Assembly (NCBI RefSeq): GCF_001273775.1
Contig: NZ_CP011801.1
Coordinates: 2,210,001 to 2,274,000 of the forward strand
Origin: Nitrospira moscoviensis
GTDB lineage: Bacteria > Nitrospirota > Nitrospiria > Nitrospirales > Nitrospiraceae
Direction: 5' to 3'
DNA length: 64,000 bases
Shown: piece after piece, positions 43,667-52,320 of the stretch
Layout of the letters: every line of letters begins with the position of its first letter
Position numbering within the stretch: the stretch's first letter is position 1
Translations under genes and position numbers: made by a program
The notes under the pieces: model-generated
What the model was told of the DNA's origin: nothing
Databases searched by the model: none
Seen by the model: the letters and a program-made list of their open reading frames with translations, nothing else

Positions 43667-44323
43667 ATGCGACTCTTCAAGCGACTCAATGCCACGATCC
43701 AATCCAACTTCAACGCGTTTCTCGACCAGATCGAAAACCACGAGGCCTTGGTGACCGAAGCGATGCACGAGGTCAAAACAGCTGCGGCGCAAGCCGGCGC
43801 CCGACTCGCCAGGCTGCAACAGGACGAAGACAAATTGGCCGCCCGCTTGAACGAGCTGCGCAAAGAGATCACGCAATGGAAGGAGCGCGCCGTCCAAGCC
43901 GGGACAGCGGATGAAGCGCGGGCGCTGGAATGTGTGCGGCGGATGGCGCGGGCCACGAGCGAAGAAGCGTCGACCGAGGCGCAATTGAACAACGCGCGCG
44001 AGCTGCGAGCACGGCTCGTCGAGGACCTTCGCGGCATTCAAGGCAAACTGGACGAACTGCAGCGGAAAAAGCACGCCCTCGCCACGCGCCAATTTCGTGC
44101 GGAAGCCATGAAAGCCATTCAATCCGACGGAGCCAGCGCGTTGGACGAGATCACCGGCATCTTTGATCGCTGGGAGACGCGGGTGACCGAGGCCGAGGGG
44201 TACGTGGCGGGACCTGCCCTCCTCACGGACGGCTTCGAGCAGGCGTACCGGCACAAAGAGGATCAGGAAGCGCTCCGGACGACGCTCCAAGCCCTGCTCG
44301 CGGAATCGAAAACGTCGGCGTAA
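43667..44323 (+). CDS. pspA: PspA/IM30 family protein
   Basis: The 218-residue protein starts MRLFKRLNATIQSNFNAFLD and is almost wholly coiled coil, with long Ala/Glu/Arg-rich heptads (ARLARLQQDEDKLAARLNEL). PspA/IM30 proteins polymerise on damaged membranes (ESCRT-III fold). AGGAGG lies upstream of the ATG at 43667. The start of the longer frame at 43547 is unsupported. The polytopic membrane gene 20 bp downstream is probably in the same operon. Confidence 0.85.
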   Translation: MRLFKRLNATIQSNFNAFLDQIENHEALVTEAMHEVKTAAAQAGARLARLQQDEDKLAARLNELRKEITQWKERAVQAGTADEARALECVRRMARATSEEASTEAQLNNARELRARLVEDLRGIQGKLDELQRKKHALATRQFRAEAMKAIQSDGASALDEITGIFDRWETRVTEAEGYVAGPALLTDGFEQAYRHKEDQEALRTTLQALLAESKTSA

Positions 44324-44343
44324 CACCCAAACGGAGGAAGATC

Positions 44344-45609
44344 ATGGAACGCTGGATGGATATCCAAAAACTCGGACAGCTCTTACGCTGGATGGGATCC
44401 CTGTTGCTCCTGGGCGCCAGCGCCAGTTTCATGCTGGAAGGCTGGCAGGACTTCGGTTCAGAGCTCCGGTACTTCCTCTTTTTGAGCTATGTGCTCGGCT
44501 TGGCCGGCTTGGGGATCGTGCTGGGCTGGCGCGTCCGGGAGGACAAAGGCGCCCGAACTCTCTTAGGGCTTGCCGTTGTCGGCATCGCAGCCCAGTATTC
44601 CCAACTCGGGGCCATGATCCACTCCTTGGTGTCCGGCGAACAGGGCACCCTGCCCGATTCGCTGCTATTTGATGTCACCAACTGGGCCACCGTGGCCGTC
44701 AATGCCGCGGCGATCCTTGCGCTCGCCCCCGTCGCCTATCTGGGATTTTCGGCACTCAACCGGCCGCACGCGCTCCGTCTCACAGCGATGTATCTGTTCG
44801 CGTGCAGCACGCTCCTCATCCCTGTTCGACAGGGTCTCCCCCTGGCGGGCATCTTCATCGGCGCGGCACTGCTCGTCCTGTGGTTCGATTCCCGCTTTCT
44901 GGCCGGGACGACCACCGGAGGGACTGCTGAAGGAATGGCCAGCCGCCTTCTGTTGCTTGTCCCGGTCGGCATCCTGGTCGCCCGGTCGGCCTTCTATCCG
45001 CAGACTCCGCTCTTTGTAGGAGTCACCACAATCTCGGCCGGCTTGGTGTGCTTCGAAATGCTGCCGAAGTTGGTAAAAGATGACGCGGCGCGAGTGCGGG
45101 TGCAGGTCTTCGCAACCGCGCCAATCATCGCAGGTTGGTGTGTCATCACGTTCCAATACCTCCCGACCGTGTTTCGTGCGCTTCCTCCTCTCTGGACGTG
45201 GCTCCCGCTCAGCCTGATATTGACCGGCCTCTCGTTTCGAGCGTCCGGGGGAGCCCGGCTGTATCGCAACGCGGCAGCCTCTGTTGCGGTGCTCGCCGTG
45301 ATGGGTCAACTCGCCGCCCAGGCCACGATCTTCACGTCATTCTTTTGTCTGGCGTTCTCCATTGCGATGGTCGTGGCGGGATTCCACTATCAGGAGCGTA
45401 TCGTTTTCACGGCGGGGATCGCCGCCACAATCCTGTCCCTCGGCTATCACCTGCGGTTCGCCGCACAGCTCTATGCCTACAGTCCCTGGGGACTGCTTGC
45501 CGGCCTGGGGCTGCTCATTCTGGTGTCCGCCTCCTACATGGAGAAGCACGCGACACGACTGTTTGGCCGCCTCGTGCTCCTTCGGCAAGAGATGAAAGGC
45601 TGGCGGTAG
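44344..45609 (+). CDS. Polytopic membrane protein, unknown function, in the pspA operon
   Basis: The 421-residue protein has about ten to twelve hydrophobic helices (for example YFLFLSYVLGLAGLGIVLGW, LFACSTLLIPVRQGLPLAG, GLLAGLGLLILVSASYM) and a short basic C terminus. No family is recognised. GGAGG precedes the ATG. Its tight spacing from pspA suggests a partner in membrane stress. A strong hairpin follows the stop. Confidence 0.75.
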   Translation: MERWMDIQKLGQLLRWMGSLLLLGASASFMLEGWQDFGSELRYFLFLSYVLGLAGLGIVLGWRVREDKGARTLLGLAVVGIAAQYSQLGAMIHSLVSGEQGTLPDSLLFDVTNWATVAVNAAAILALAPVAYLGFSALNRPHALRLTAMYLFACSTLLIPVRQGLPLAGIFIGAALLVLWFDSRFLAGTTTGGTAEGMASRLLLLVPVGILVARSAFYPQTPLFVGVTTISAGLVCFEMLPKLVKDDAARVRVQVFATAPIIAGWCVITFQYLPTVFRALPPLWTWLPLSLILTGLSFRASGGARLYRNAAASVAVLAVMGQLAAQATIFTSFFCLAFSIAMVVAGFHYQERIVFTAGIAATILSLGYHLRFAAQLYAYSPWGLLAGLGLLILVSASYMEKHATRLFGRLVLLRQEMKGWR

Positions 45610-45618
45610 CGAATCAGG

Positions 45619-45649
45619 GAGCGGCGGACCTTCCACTGGTCCGCCGCTC
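45619..45649 (+). terminator. Strong hairpin terminator after the pspA operon
   Basis: A perfect 12-bp stem, GAGCGGCGGACC with GGTCCGCCGCTC, encloses a seven-base loop and starts 10 bp after the stop. The T-tract is weak, but the stem is GC-rich and correctly placed. Confidence 0.65.
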
Positions 45650-45734
45650 CTCGCCGCTCTCTCCTCTCGACCATTACCTTTGACTAGGAATTCCCCCGCT
45701 ATCCCGGCGGTCGCCGACTATCCTACAATCCCCT

Positions 45735-45962
45735 ATGGCCTTGAACCACCTGGCGCCCAAGCTGTACCGCGTGCGCGTGTTGGCGTTGCATTGTGTGAGT
45801 CTGGGAGCCGAGACGGAGCCCCTCCTGCGAATGCTCGTCCGGGTGCGGCACCACCTCAGAATGGAACAGCCGCGTGAGGCGGAGCGGCTCCTTGATGTCC
45901 TGCTGGCTCGGCTTCGACGCGCCGATGTCGCCTCGACGGTGCGACGAGACTCGGCGGCCTGA
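45735..45962 (+). CDS. Small Leu/Arg-rich protein, 75 aa
   Basis: The product starts MALNHLAPKLYRVRVLALHC and is a predicted helical, basic protein (LLRMLVRVRHHLRMEQPREA). A TACAAT hexamer at 45724-45729 is within a few bases of the ATG. It is 45 bp upstream of the SAM hydroxide adenosyltransferase-like gene. No family recognised. Confidence 0.5.
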   Translation: MALNHLAPKLYRVRVLALHCVSLGAETEPLLRMLVRVRHHLRMEQPREAERLLDVLLARLRRADVASTVRRDSAA

Positions 45963-46007
45963 GCGCCGTGACTGCCGCGTTCGGCTGAGGGACGTATGAG
46001 GTGAGCC

Positions 46008-46793
46008 GTGCTGGTGCACATCGTCGCCGATTATGGACCGGGTGACTTGGCGTTCGCCGAAGTGGCACAGCGCATCAAGCTGCACCTGCCGGACGCCGAG
46101 CTTGTGCCCGTGTCGGTGCCCGCCTTTTCGACGTTGGCCGCTGGTTTCTGCATCGCTCAGCTGGGCCTCCATGCCGCCCCGCCCGGCACGTTGATCTACC
46201 ACAACGTGGCGCCGCGCGAGGACGATCCGACGGCCCGGGCAGGGAACGCGGGAGAACGGTTGGCCTACGCGCGGCTGCCGACCGGCGTGCGGGTGATCGG
46301 CGTGAATGCCGGCTATGCCATGTCCTTCATCAAGGACGAGGCCGAAAAGCTGCGCTGGGCGGCGTCCCCGGCGGAAGGCAGCCAGTTCCGTTCGAGGGAT
46401 GTCTTTCCTCAGGCAGCCGCCGCGATCGCGTTGGGACTGCCCGCCGCCTTGGGTGACGAGATCGCCGCTCGCACCGTGCCGGAGCCGCCCTCGTCGGTGA
46501 TCGCCTATATCGACGGCTATGGCAACCTCAAGACCACCATCGCCTACGACGCCAAGAAAGTCCGGCCGGGGAAGCGCATCGGCCTGCGGATCGGCGATCG
46601 CCGGCATGAGGCGACGGTCAGTGACGGCGCGTTTGCCGTTCGCCACGGAGAATTGGCCTTTGCACCCGGCAGCAGCGGCTGGCCCACACGCCGCGGCGGC
46701 GACGTACAGTGGATGGAGATTTTCTTGCGCGGCGGCAATGCGTGGCACCTCTTCGGAGGACCGGCGATCGGCTCACCCGTGGCACTCCACTGA
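46008..46793 (+). CDS. SAM hydrolase/halogenase family protein (SAM hydroxide adenosyltransferase type)
   Basis: The 261-residue protein begins MLVHIVADYGPGDLAFAEV, matching the family start where a conserved Asp binds SAM. FRSRDVFPQAAAAIALG, the Gly-rich middle and YIDGYGNLKTTI in the second domain are also typical. The family includes fluorinase and chlorinase, but most members hydrolyse SAM to adenosine and methionine. The residues here suggest a SAM hydrolase; halogenation is unlikely. The start is a GTG with GAGGTGAG upstream. Confidence 0.8.
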   Translation: MLVHIVADYGPGDLAFAEVAQRIKLHLPDAELVPVSVPAFSTLAAGFCIAQLGLHAAPPGTLIYHNVAPREDDPTARAGNAGERLAYARLPTGVRVIGVNAGYAMSFIKDEAEKLRWAASPAEGSQFRSRDVFPQAAAAIALGLPAALGDEIAARTVPEPPSSVIAYIDGYGNLKTTIAYDAKKVRPGKRIGLRIGDRRHEATVSDGAFAVRHGELAFAPGSSGWPTRRGGDVQWMEIFLRGGNAWHLFGGPAIGSPVALH

Positions 46794-46838
46794 TTCGGGA
46801 GTCTCCCCCTCTACCCCTTGTCCTCCTCATTTGGCATA

Positions 46839-47138
46839 ATGCGCTCCGTTCCGGCCATGGCGTCCACGACTTCCCACCTGTCCGAATCCACGAGGCTGAG
46901 CCAGGCCTGGCAACAGCTCACGGCGGAAGCCCAAGCGGAGATCGAACGCAGGGCGAAGGCCAACGGTTTGCCCTTGATCGAGCAGCTGCGCTTGAGCCTC
47001 CCCGCCATGCTCGACGCCTCCGTCTCGATGCCGGAGGCGCCACCGGAGGCCCGGGCAGTGCCGCCGACCATGCGCGAACTGATGCAGGCGCTTGAGGAGT
47101 TGATCGCGCTCATGAAACGGCCACCCGGCGCGCCGTAG
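46839..47138 (+). CDS. Hypothetical protein, about 99 aa
   Basis: This soluble helical protein contains SQAWQQLTAEAQAEIERRAK and MRELMQALEELIALMKRPP. No clear family. The ATG at 46839 and another at 46857 are both possible; a TTG at 46818 is less likely. Confidence 0.5.
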   Translation: MRSVPAMASTTSHLSESTRLSQAWQQLTAEAQAEIERRAKANGLPLIEQLRLSLPAMLDASVSMPEAPPEARAVPPTMRELMQALEELIALMKRPPGAP

Positions 47139-47179
47139 TCGATCACCCGGCGCCGCATCGACCAGGCGGTCTTCGGCTG

Positions 47180-47208
47180 TTGACTTCGCGGCCCCTCCTT
47201 TCTACACT
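47180..47208 (+). promoter_or_regulatory. Strong sigma70 promoter candidate
   Basis: TTGACT (47180-47185) and TACACT (47203-47208) are separated by 17 bases, an optimal spacing with good matches to both consensus boxes. It lies 30 bp before the ATG at 47238. Confidence 0.55.
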
Positions 47209-47237
47209 GTCGCCGCTTTGGGCACGTGAGGAGAGTG

Positions 47238-47543
47238 ATGGCTCCGCTGCGCTCGACTTCGATTCCTCCGGTCTCGACTCTTTTCCACGTCCTGCTGTGC
47301 TTCGTCGTCCTCATGCAGATGCTCGGCGCGCCGCTGTCACTGTGGCAGCCCGACGTTCCGAGTGATCTCGTGAAAGCCTCGCTGCTCGAAGGCTTCTCGC
47401 TCATCCCAAGTCGCTGCACGGTTCCGCCGACGATCGCGCTGTACCGGTCGCTCGAGCGTTTCATGACGCGGCCGTCGGTGCTGCTCGGTGACAGTCCTTT
47501 TCGTCCACCTCTTCCGTATCATCCCCCGATGTCCCTCGCCTGA
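47238..47543 (+). CDS. Small protein with N-terminal hydrophobic segment, 101 aa
   Basis: The product starts MAPLRSTSIPPVSTLFHVLL and has a hydrophobic helix (LFHVLLCFVVLMQMLG) that may be a signal or anchor. The remainder is Pro/Ser-rich with the ending PYHPPMSLA. GAGGAGAG lies just upstream. It is preceded by the promoter at 47180. No family recognised. Confidence 0.45.
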   Translation: MAPLRSTSIPPVSTLFHVLLCFVVLMQMLGAPLSLWQPDVPSDLVKASLLEGFSLIPSRCTVPPTIALYRSLERFMTRPSVLLGDSPFRPPLPYHPPMSLA

Positions 47544-47619
47544 GCCTTACGAGCGTCCGGGTCCGCTTGCCTGAGGCCTCGCGGCGCAGATCGACGTGCA
47601 TGTCTCAATGGAGGGTGTG

Positions 47620-47844
47620 ATGGCCGGTCTTCACTTCGTGTTCAGTTGCGCGGTCTGCCGGAAAATCCGAGACGATCACTGGGACGGGGCCAACGAGCAA
47701 GCTTGGTGCAGCCTGGTCGACTTCCTCAGGCGCCATCAGACGCATGCGGAGGACGTCATCCTGTCGGAATGTTACTGCCCGGACTGTACGCTTTCCTACG
47801 ACCGCTTGATGCGTTACGGTCAAGCGCAGCTCGACTTCATGTGA
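47620..47844 (+). CDS. Small CxxC protein, 74 aa
   Basis: The product starts MAGLHFVFSCAVCRKIRDDH and has CAVC near residue 10 and CYCPDC near residue 52, a possible zinc site; the central helix includes WCSLVDFLRRHQT. GGAGG lies five bases before the ATG at 47620, favouring it over upstream starts. Proteins of this type accompany two-component systems in Nitrospira, but the function is unknown. Confidence 0.6.
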   Translation: MAGLHFVFSCAVCRKIRDDHWDGANEQAWCSLVDFLRRHQTHAEDVILSECYCPDCTLSYDRLMRYGQAQLDFM

Positions 47845-47872
47845 TGGGCAGGGCAGTTTCAGAAGACGCCGG

Positions 47873-49213
47873 TCAGCGCAGGAACAAGAGCCACATATAG
47901 AGCGAGCTCAAGAATACCGTCCCCAGCATGACCGGAAAGCCGAACCGGAAGAATTGCCAGAACGTAATGGGATAGCCGGCCTTCCGCGCCAAATCCACGA
48001 TCACCACGTTGGCGCTCGCGCCGATGAGCGTCCCGTTGCCCCCTAAACAGGCTCCCAGGGCCAAGGCCCACCATAGCGGCATGATGTCCGGCTGGTGCAC
48101 CAGCGTGGCATAATCGGTGATCTCTGGGTGGAGCGACCGCGCCAGATCGACGATCAACGGATTCATCGCGGCCACGTACGGGATATTGTCGACGGCCGAA
48201 GATAGCACGGCCGAGCCCCATAGGACGGCGAGCACCGCTCCGGTTTGATTGCCCCGCGTCGCCGTCACCAACTGATCGGCCACCATACTGATGGCGCCGA
48301 CCTTCACCAGCCCGCCGACCAGAATGAACAAGCCGATGAAGAAGAAAATGGTCTTCCATTCCACTTCGGCCAAATAGGACAGCTCTTCCCCGTTGTGCTT
48401 GGCGCCGCGCCCGTGGCCCATCAACATAAAGAGACTCGCGCCGAGCAAGGCGATCGTGGCCGGCTCCTGATGAATCACGGAATGCAGGCAGAAACCCATG
48501 TTGACGAGGGCCAGCATCCACAGGCAGCGTCGGAGAAAGGCCCGGTCGCGGACGGCATCCCGTGGGTCCAGCGCCATCACCGCGTCCCGCAAATGGGGAG
48601 CCACCCGCATGTGCCGCCCGAAGAGCAGCCAGAGCATGCCGATAAATACGGCCATCATGACGACGACGACGGGGCCGAGGACCACCAGAAAATCCAGATA
48701 GCCGAGCTCCGCTTTGCTCGCGATCATGATGTTCGGCGGATCACCGACCAACGTCGCCGTACCGCCGATATTGGACGCCACCGCCTGGACGATCAGGAAC
48801 GACACGGGGTTCAGCTCCAGCCGTTTGGTGATCGACAGGGTCACGGGCGCCATGAGCAGCACGGTCGTCACATTGTCCAGCATGGCCGACAGCGCCGCCG
48901 TGAGCAGCGCGAGCAGGACGAGCAGGCGAAACGGCTTCGCGTCGGCCCGCCGCGCCGCCCAGATCGCCAGCACCTCGAACAGGCCCGTCTCCCGGATGAT
49001 GTTGATGATCACCATCATGCCGATGAGGAGAAACACCACGTTGTAGTCCACGCCGTATTCGTGGGAATAGAAGGCCTCGTCCTGCGACACGATGCCCAGC
49101 CCGATCATCAAGGCCGCGCCGAACAAGGCCACAATGGTCTTGTGGATGCGCTCCGTCATGATGACGAGGTACGCCAGACCGAAGATAAGGAGGGCGAGGG
49201 TGAAGGACGACAT
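47873..49213 (-). CDS. NhaD/ArsB family (SLC13-like) ion transporter
   Basis: The 446-residue polytopic protein has about eleven helices. It carries the ion-transporter superfamily signature DNVTTVLLMAPVTLSITKRL, GGTATLVGDPPNIMIA, and in the second half DNIPYVAAMNP and GGNGTLIGASANVV. The first two pairs match NhaD Na+/H+ antiporters and ArsB-type permeases; no arsenic genes are near, so Na+/H+ exchange is favoured. Confidence 0.85.
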   Translation of the reverse strand: MSSFTLALLIFGLAYLVIMTERIHKTIVALFGAALMIGLGIVSQDEAFYSHEYGVDYNVVFLLIGMMVIINIIRETGLFEVLAIWAARRADAKPFRLLVLLALLTAALSAMLDNVTTVLLMAPVTLSITKRLELNPVSFLIVQAVASNIGGTATLVGDPPNIMIASKAELGYLDFLVVLGPVVVVMMAVFIGMLWLLFGRHMRVAPHLRDAVMALDPRDAVRDRAFLRRCLWMLALVNMGFCLHSVIHQEPATIALLGASLFMLMGHGRGAKHNGEELSYLAEVEWKTIFFFIGLFILVGGLVKVGAISMVADQLVTATRGNQTGAVLAVLWGSAVLSSAVDNIPYVAAMNPLIVDLARSLHPEITDYATLVHQPDIMPLWWALALGACLGGNGTLIGASANVVIVDLARKAGYPITFWQFFRFGFPVMLGTVFLSSLYMWLLFLR

Positions 49214-49281
49214 CAGGGCGTCGGAGGATGCTGTGGCATGGGCGGGGTCACAACGGCATTATCCGGTCGAGCCGGTGCGCA

Positions 49282-49416
49282 ATGCAACGAAAGAACGCGT
49301 TGTGGCGGGAAACGGGGGGGCGATCGAGAGACCACGATCTCTTCAACCTCGACGAGGCGGCGTGGGGCACAAGCGACGCCGCCATCGTGCAGCAGTGGAA
49401 TCGCGGCCTTGTTTAG
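49282..49416 (+). CDS. Possible small protein, 44 aa
   Basis: A short frame encodes MQRKNALWRETGGRSRDHDL followed by FNLDEAAWGTSDAAIV. The Trp-containing C-terminal half reads like protein, but the start has a poor ribosome site, and the end overlaps the convergent FKBP gene by four bases. Low confidence. Confidence 0.3.
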   Translation: MQRKNALWRETGGRSRDHDLFNLDEAAWGTSDAAIVQQWNRGLV

Positions 49417-49952
49417 GAGGGTTTTTTCGCGGCTGGCCTCACATCGAGCACTTTGATGTCGAAGAACAGCGTCTTGCCGGCTAAGGGATGGTTGAAATCG
49501 AGTACGATCGTGTCGGGCTTGACCTCCGCCACGCGCGGGAACATGGATTGGCCGTCGGGGCTCTTGGCTTCGAGCTGCGTGCCCACCTTCCAGGCCTGTT
49601 CGGGGATCTGGCTCTTCTTCACTTCCTGAAAGGCTTTCGGATCCACTTCGCCGTACCCGTCGGCCGGTTTCACCTCGACATGTTTCTTGTCGCCGATCGC
49701 CAGTCCCTCCATCGCCTTTTCCAGCCCCGGCACGATCTCGTGCGCGCCCTGCGTGTAGGTCATCGGCTCCTTGCCCACGTTCGACTCCAAAACCGTTTTC
49801 TTATCCAGCGTGAGGGTGTACTCCAACGAGACTTGCTTCCCGTCGGACACCCGTGGCTTGCCGCCCTTGGCCGACTCACCCGCCCATGCTCCCTGCACCA
49901 GCAGCCCGAAGGCCAGCGCGCTCATGCCGATCATTCCACCTAAGCGAGTCAT
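49413..49952 (-). CDS. Exported FKBP-type peptidyl-prolyl isomerase (SlyD-like)
   Basis: The 179-residue protein has a signal peptide (GMSALAFGLLVQGAWAG), then a SlyD-type FKBP core: GAHEIVPGLEKAMEGLAIGD, ADGYGEVDP and the insert-in-flap strand VAEVKPDTIVLDFNHPLAGK. It lacks the His-rich metal tail of SlyD. It would aid folding in the periplasm. Confidence 0.88.
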   Translation of the reverse strand: MTRLGGMIGMSALAFGLLVQGAWAGESAKGGKPRVSDGKQVSLEYTLTLDKKTVLESNVGKEPMTYTQGAHEIVPGLEKAMEGLAIGDKKHVEVKPADGYGEVDPKAFQEVKKSQIPEQAWKVGTQLEAKSPDGQSMFPRVAEVKPDTIVLDFNHPLAGKTLFFDIKVLDVRPAAKKPS

Positions 49953-50060
49953 CTCATCCTCCCGGGTCGGTTCGTTCAGTTGATGGCATCCAGCAGCCTA
50001 CCACGACTGGTTCACAGGCGACTACGGGGAACAACACGGGCGAGGAGCACGGGCGGGCGC

Positions 50061-50633
50061 TTACCAACTGCGGAAGGGACCGCTATCCAAATGCACGAAT
50101 TTCGAGCGGGGGTAGTAGCCGACTCCGCCGAAGCCGAGTTCGAGCGCCGCTTGCCGTATGACCTTGGGATGGACGCCGGGCATTTGTAGATCGACCGCCT
50201 GGCCCTGCATGTGCAGGCTGTTTCTGGCGGCCCGCCGTCCTGTTCGCACGAGCATGGCATTGTATTGTGGGGACCGGAAGCCAGAAATGATATGGATCTC
50301 CCGATCGCCGCCCACCCGCTTCTGTACCAAGTTGATATGCTCCAGCACTCGCACGTCGATGGCCGCCACCTCGCCCGTGTAGTGGCAGCGCAGGATATGG
50401 TTCACATCGTCCAGGGCGCCGAGATCGTACCGTCCCTGTTCGTCGCGATAGACGACGCCCAAGCGCTCATTGGTCCAGACATTCATGAAGGAGAGCCGGC
50501 CTTCCGGCAGAGACTGCGCCCAGCCGATCAAGGGACAGAGCCATCGGCCGCCGAGCCACGCAAGACCCGCGAGCGCGGTCCGCAGAACCGTTCTCCGCGT
50601 CCAGATCCCTTGGCCGACAGGAGGGGCGATCAC
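50061..50633 (-). CDS. YcbK-like M15 peptidase-fold protein (DUF882), Tat substrate
   Basis: The 190-residue protein starts at a GTG and has T-R-R-T-V-L-R near residue 12 (Tat) before a hydrophobic segment. The domain core has GFRSPQYNAML, SLHMQGQAVDL (His and Asp ligands) and KFVHLDSG (second His). These are the zinc ligands of VanX/M15-type peptidases and of YcbK. It acts on peptidoglycan or associates with it. Confidence 0.88.
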   Translation of the reverse strand: MIAPPVGQGIWTRRTVLRTALAGLAWLGGRWLCPLIGWAQSLPEGRLSFMNVWTNERLGVVYRDEQGRYDLGALDDVNHILRCHYTGEVAAIDVRVLEHINLVQKRVGGDREIHIISGFRSPQYNAMLVRTGRRAARNSLHMQGQAVDLQMPGVHPKVIRQAALELGFGGVGYYPRSKFVHLDSGPFRSW

Positions 50634-50835
50634 GACAAGTACTCCACGAAGAGGGCTGCAACAGTTCGATGATTTTTTCTCGCAAACCGCCGCGGCTCGG
50701 TCAATCTGAAATCTTTCGGCCCCTGTCGGGCCGCGCAGGCATTTGGCGACTCAGGGATTGTCCTCTCGTAATAATTTCTTCCTAGACAGGTAGACACCGG
50801 CCAGGTAAGATCGTGAACATTCGTCACAGGTGGAT

Positions 50836-51198
50836 ATGGCAACCATCCTCGTCATCGACGACGAACAATCGATCAGAGGCCTGCTCAAGGAAGTGCTGGA
50901 AAAGGCGGGGCATCGTGTCCTCGAAGCGGGGGACGGCCGGGAAGGGCTTGCCGTCTATCAGCGGCAGCCGGTCGATCTCGTGATTATGGATCTGCTGATG
51001 CCGGATACCGACGGGTTGGAGGCCACGCTTCAGCTGACCCGCGAATATCTCGACGCGAAAATCATCGCCATCACCGGTGCGCAGGGAGATCGCAATTTCC
51101 TCGACGTGGCGAAACTCTTCGGCGCCCGCCGTACCTTCGAAAAGCCGTTCGACCTCAATAAGCTGCTGGAAGCGGTCAACGAAGAACTCGCCTCCTAA
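50836..51198 (+). CDS. Response regulator, single receiver domain (CheY-like)
   Basis: The 120-residue protein starts MATILVIDDEQSIRGLLKEV and has all receiver residues: D8-D9, phosphorylatable D52 in MDLLMPD, T80 and K103 in FEKPF. There is no output domain. No histidine kinase lies nearby. A strong inverted-repeat element follows the stop codon. Confidence 0.92.
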   Translation: MATILVIDDEQSIRGLLKEVLEKAGHRVLEAGDGREGLAVYQRQPVDLVIMDLLMPDTDGLEATLQLTREYLDAKIIAITGAQGDRNFLDVAKLFGARRTFEKPFDLNKLLEAVNEELAS

Positions 51199-51324
51199 GC
51201 ACGCTGTTCAAAAAGCCCGCCAGCTGCGTTCTCGACTCGCATGAATCCTCAACGTACCCCAGAGGGTACGCCTGCGGTCGTGCCGCGTCTGCGGCCTTGC
51301 TGACGGACTTTTTGAACAGCGTGC
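51199..51324 (-). repeat. Inverted-repeat-bounded dispersed element, copy 2
   Basis: The arms GCACGCTGTTCAAAAAGCCC and its continuation (51199-51219) and the matching right arm (51304-51324) are inverted at 20 of 21 positions. Read on the minus strand, GTACCCTCTGGGG is followed by TACGTTGAGGATT, then CGAGTCGAGAACGC, the same blocks as at 6511-6698. Arm sequences contain a T-run, and the element can serve as a terminator for the response regulator gene and the opposite strand. Confidence 0.8.
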
Positions 51325-51369
51325 CACCGGCTATCTCAAGCTCCCTCATTGTTCAGCCGAGACAGGACC

Positions 51370-51714
51370 ATGCGCGACACCAGGAAAGACCCCCGCTTCC
51401 CCGTGGACTTCGGCAGCAGTTTTTCAGGAGAGCAGGTGGCGGGACGAGGCATGATCGCCAATTTGTCGGTGGGAGGATGCCGACTCGAATCGAACGTGAC
51501 GCTCGCGCCCGACACTCGGTTGGCCCTCAATATCCGTCTACCGGATTCACGTTGGCCGCTTCAGATCGACCAGGCCGTCGTACGTTGGGCTCGGCACGGC
51601 ACCGTCGGAGTGGAATTTCAAACCATCAGCCGTACCGAATTGAATCGCCTCCAGCATTTGCTCCAGGACCTTGAGCAGGGCCCGCTGGTGCTCATGCAGC
51701 GCACCAAGGCCTAA
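51370..51714 (+). CDS. PilZ domain protein
   Basis: The 114-residue protein starts MRDTRKDPRFPVDFGSSFSG, and has the PilZ signature DTRKDPRF (RxxxR-like) and LSVGGCRLES (D/NxSxGG) followed by VVRWARHGTVGVEF. It probably binds cyclic di-GMP. It is the whole protein, with no other domain. Confidence 0.85.
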   Translation: MRDTRKDPRFPVDFGSSFSGEQVAGRGMIANLSVGGCRLESNVTLAPDTRLALNIRLPDSRWPLQIDQAVVRWARHGTVGVEFQTISRTELNRLQHLLQDLEQGPLVLMQRTKA

Positions 51715-51846
51715 GCTCAGCGTCGCCCCTCCAGCCGATTCACGTCTTTGATCCGGAGGTTACGTCCCACGGATCACGCGTCCGCTGCTCTAGCGCTTTC
51801 GGGTTATGGACAACAACGCCGGCGCGGAGGCATAATCGGGCCCGCC

Positions 51847-52320
51847 ATGGGAGAGATCATCCGCATACTCTTTACCCCCGCTCCGCTGAGGCCCAGGCCG
51901 TTGCTGCTGTGGATGTGGGTCTTCTTCCTGGTCATCACTCCGACCTTTCCCTGGAGCGACTTTGTCGGGCATTCACATTGGGACAAGATCAACTGGATTC
52001 CCTTCCAGGACTTCGCCTTCGCTCCGCGCCTCCTCATCGACATACTCGGAAATTTCGGCTGGTTCGCCGTCTTCGGGTATCTGTTCCACTACCGGCATGA
52101 GGATCGCGCGTTCGCCTCGCTGAAGCCGGCGATTATGGTCGCCTTCGGGCTCTCGCTTCTCCTCGAAGGCTTTCAAGTGTTCTGCCACAACCGCTTTCCG
52201 TCCATGACCGACGTCACCTGCAACGTGCTCGGGGCGGCGCTCGGATCGCTCGTCGCGAGCCGGCACCAGCCTATTCCCATCCAACAGGGTCATACCCTCG
52301 TTCTCGCAGACAGCGACTGA
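51847..52320 (+). CDS. VanZ-like membrane protein
   Basis: The 157-residue protein starts MGEIIRILFTPAPLRPRPLL, has three to four hydrophobic segments, and contains the VanZ-like phrase DIAVN-type DVTCNVLGAALGSLVA near the C terminus, preceded by FPSMTD. VanZ-like proteins are common and rarely relate to vancomycin. Its last 50 bp overlap the convergent lipoprotein gene. Confidence 0.82.
   Translation: MGEIIRILFTPAPLRPRPLLLWMWVFFLVITPTFPWSDFVGHSHWDKINWIPFQDFAFAPRLLIDILGNFGWFAVFGYLFHYRHEDRAFASLKPAIMVAFGLSLLLEGFQVFCHNRFPSMTDVTCNVLGAALGSLVASRHQPIPIQQGHTLVLADSD

Noticed and set aside
51847..52320. Glycopeptide resistance (VanZ)
   Set aside because: VanZ-like proteins are common in bacteria without resistance operons; no vanHAX genes are present.
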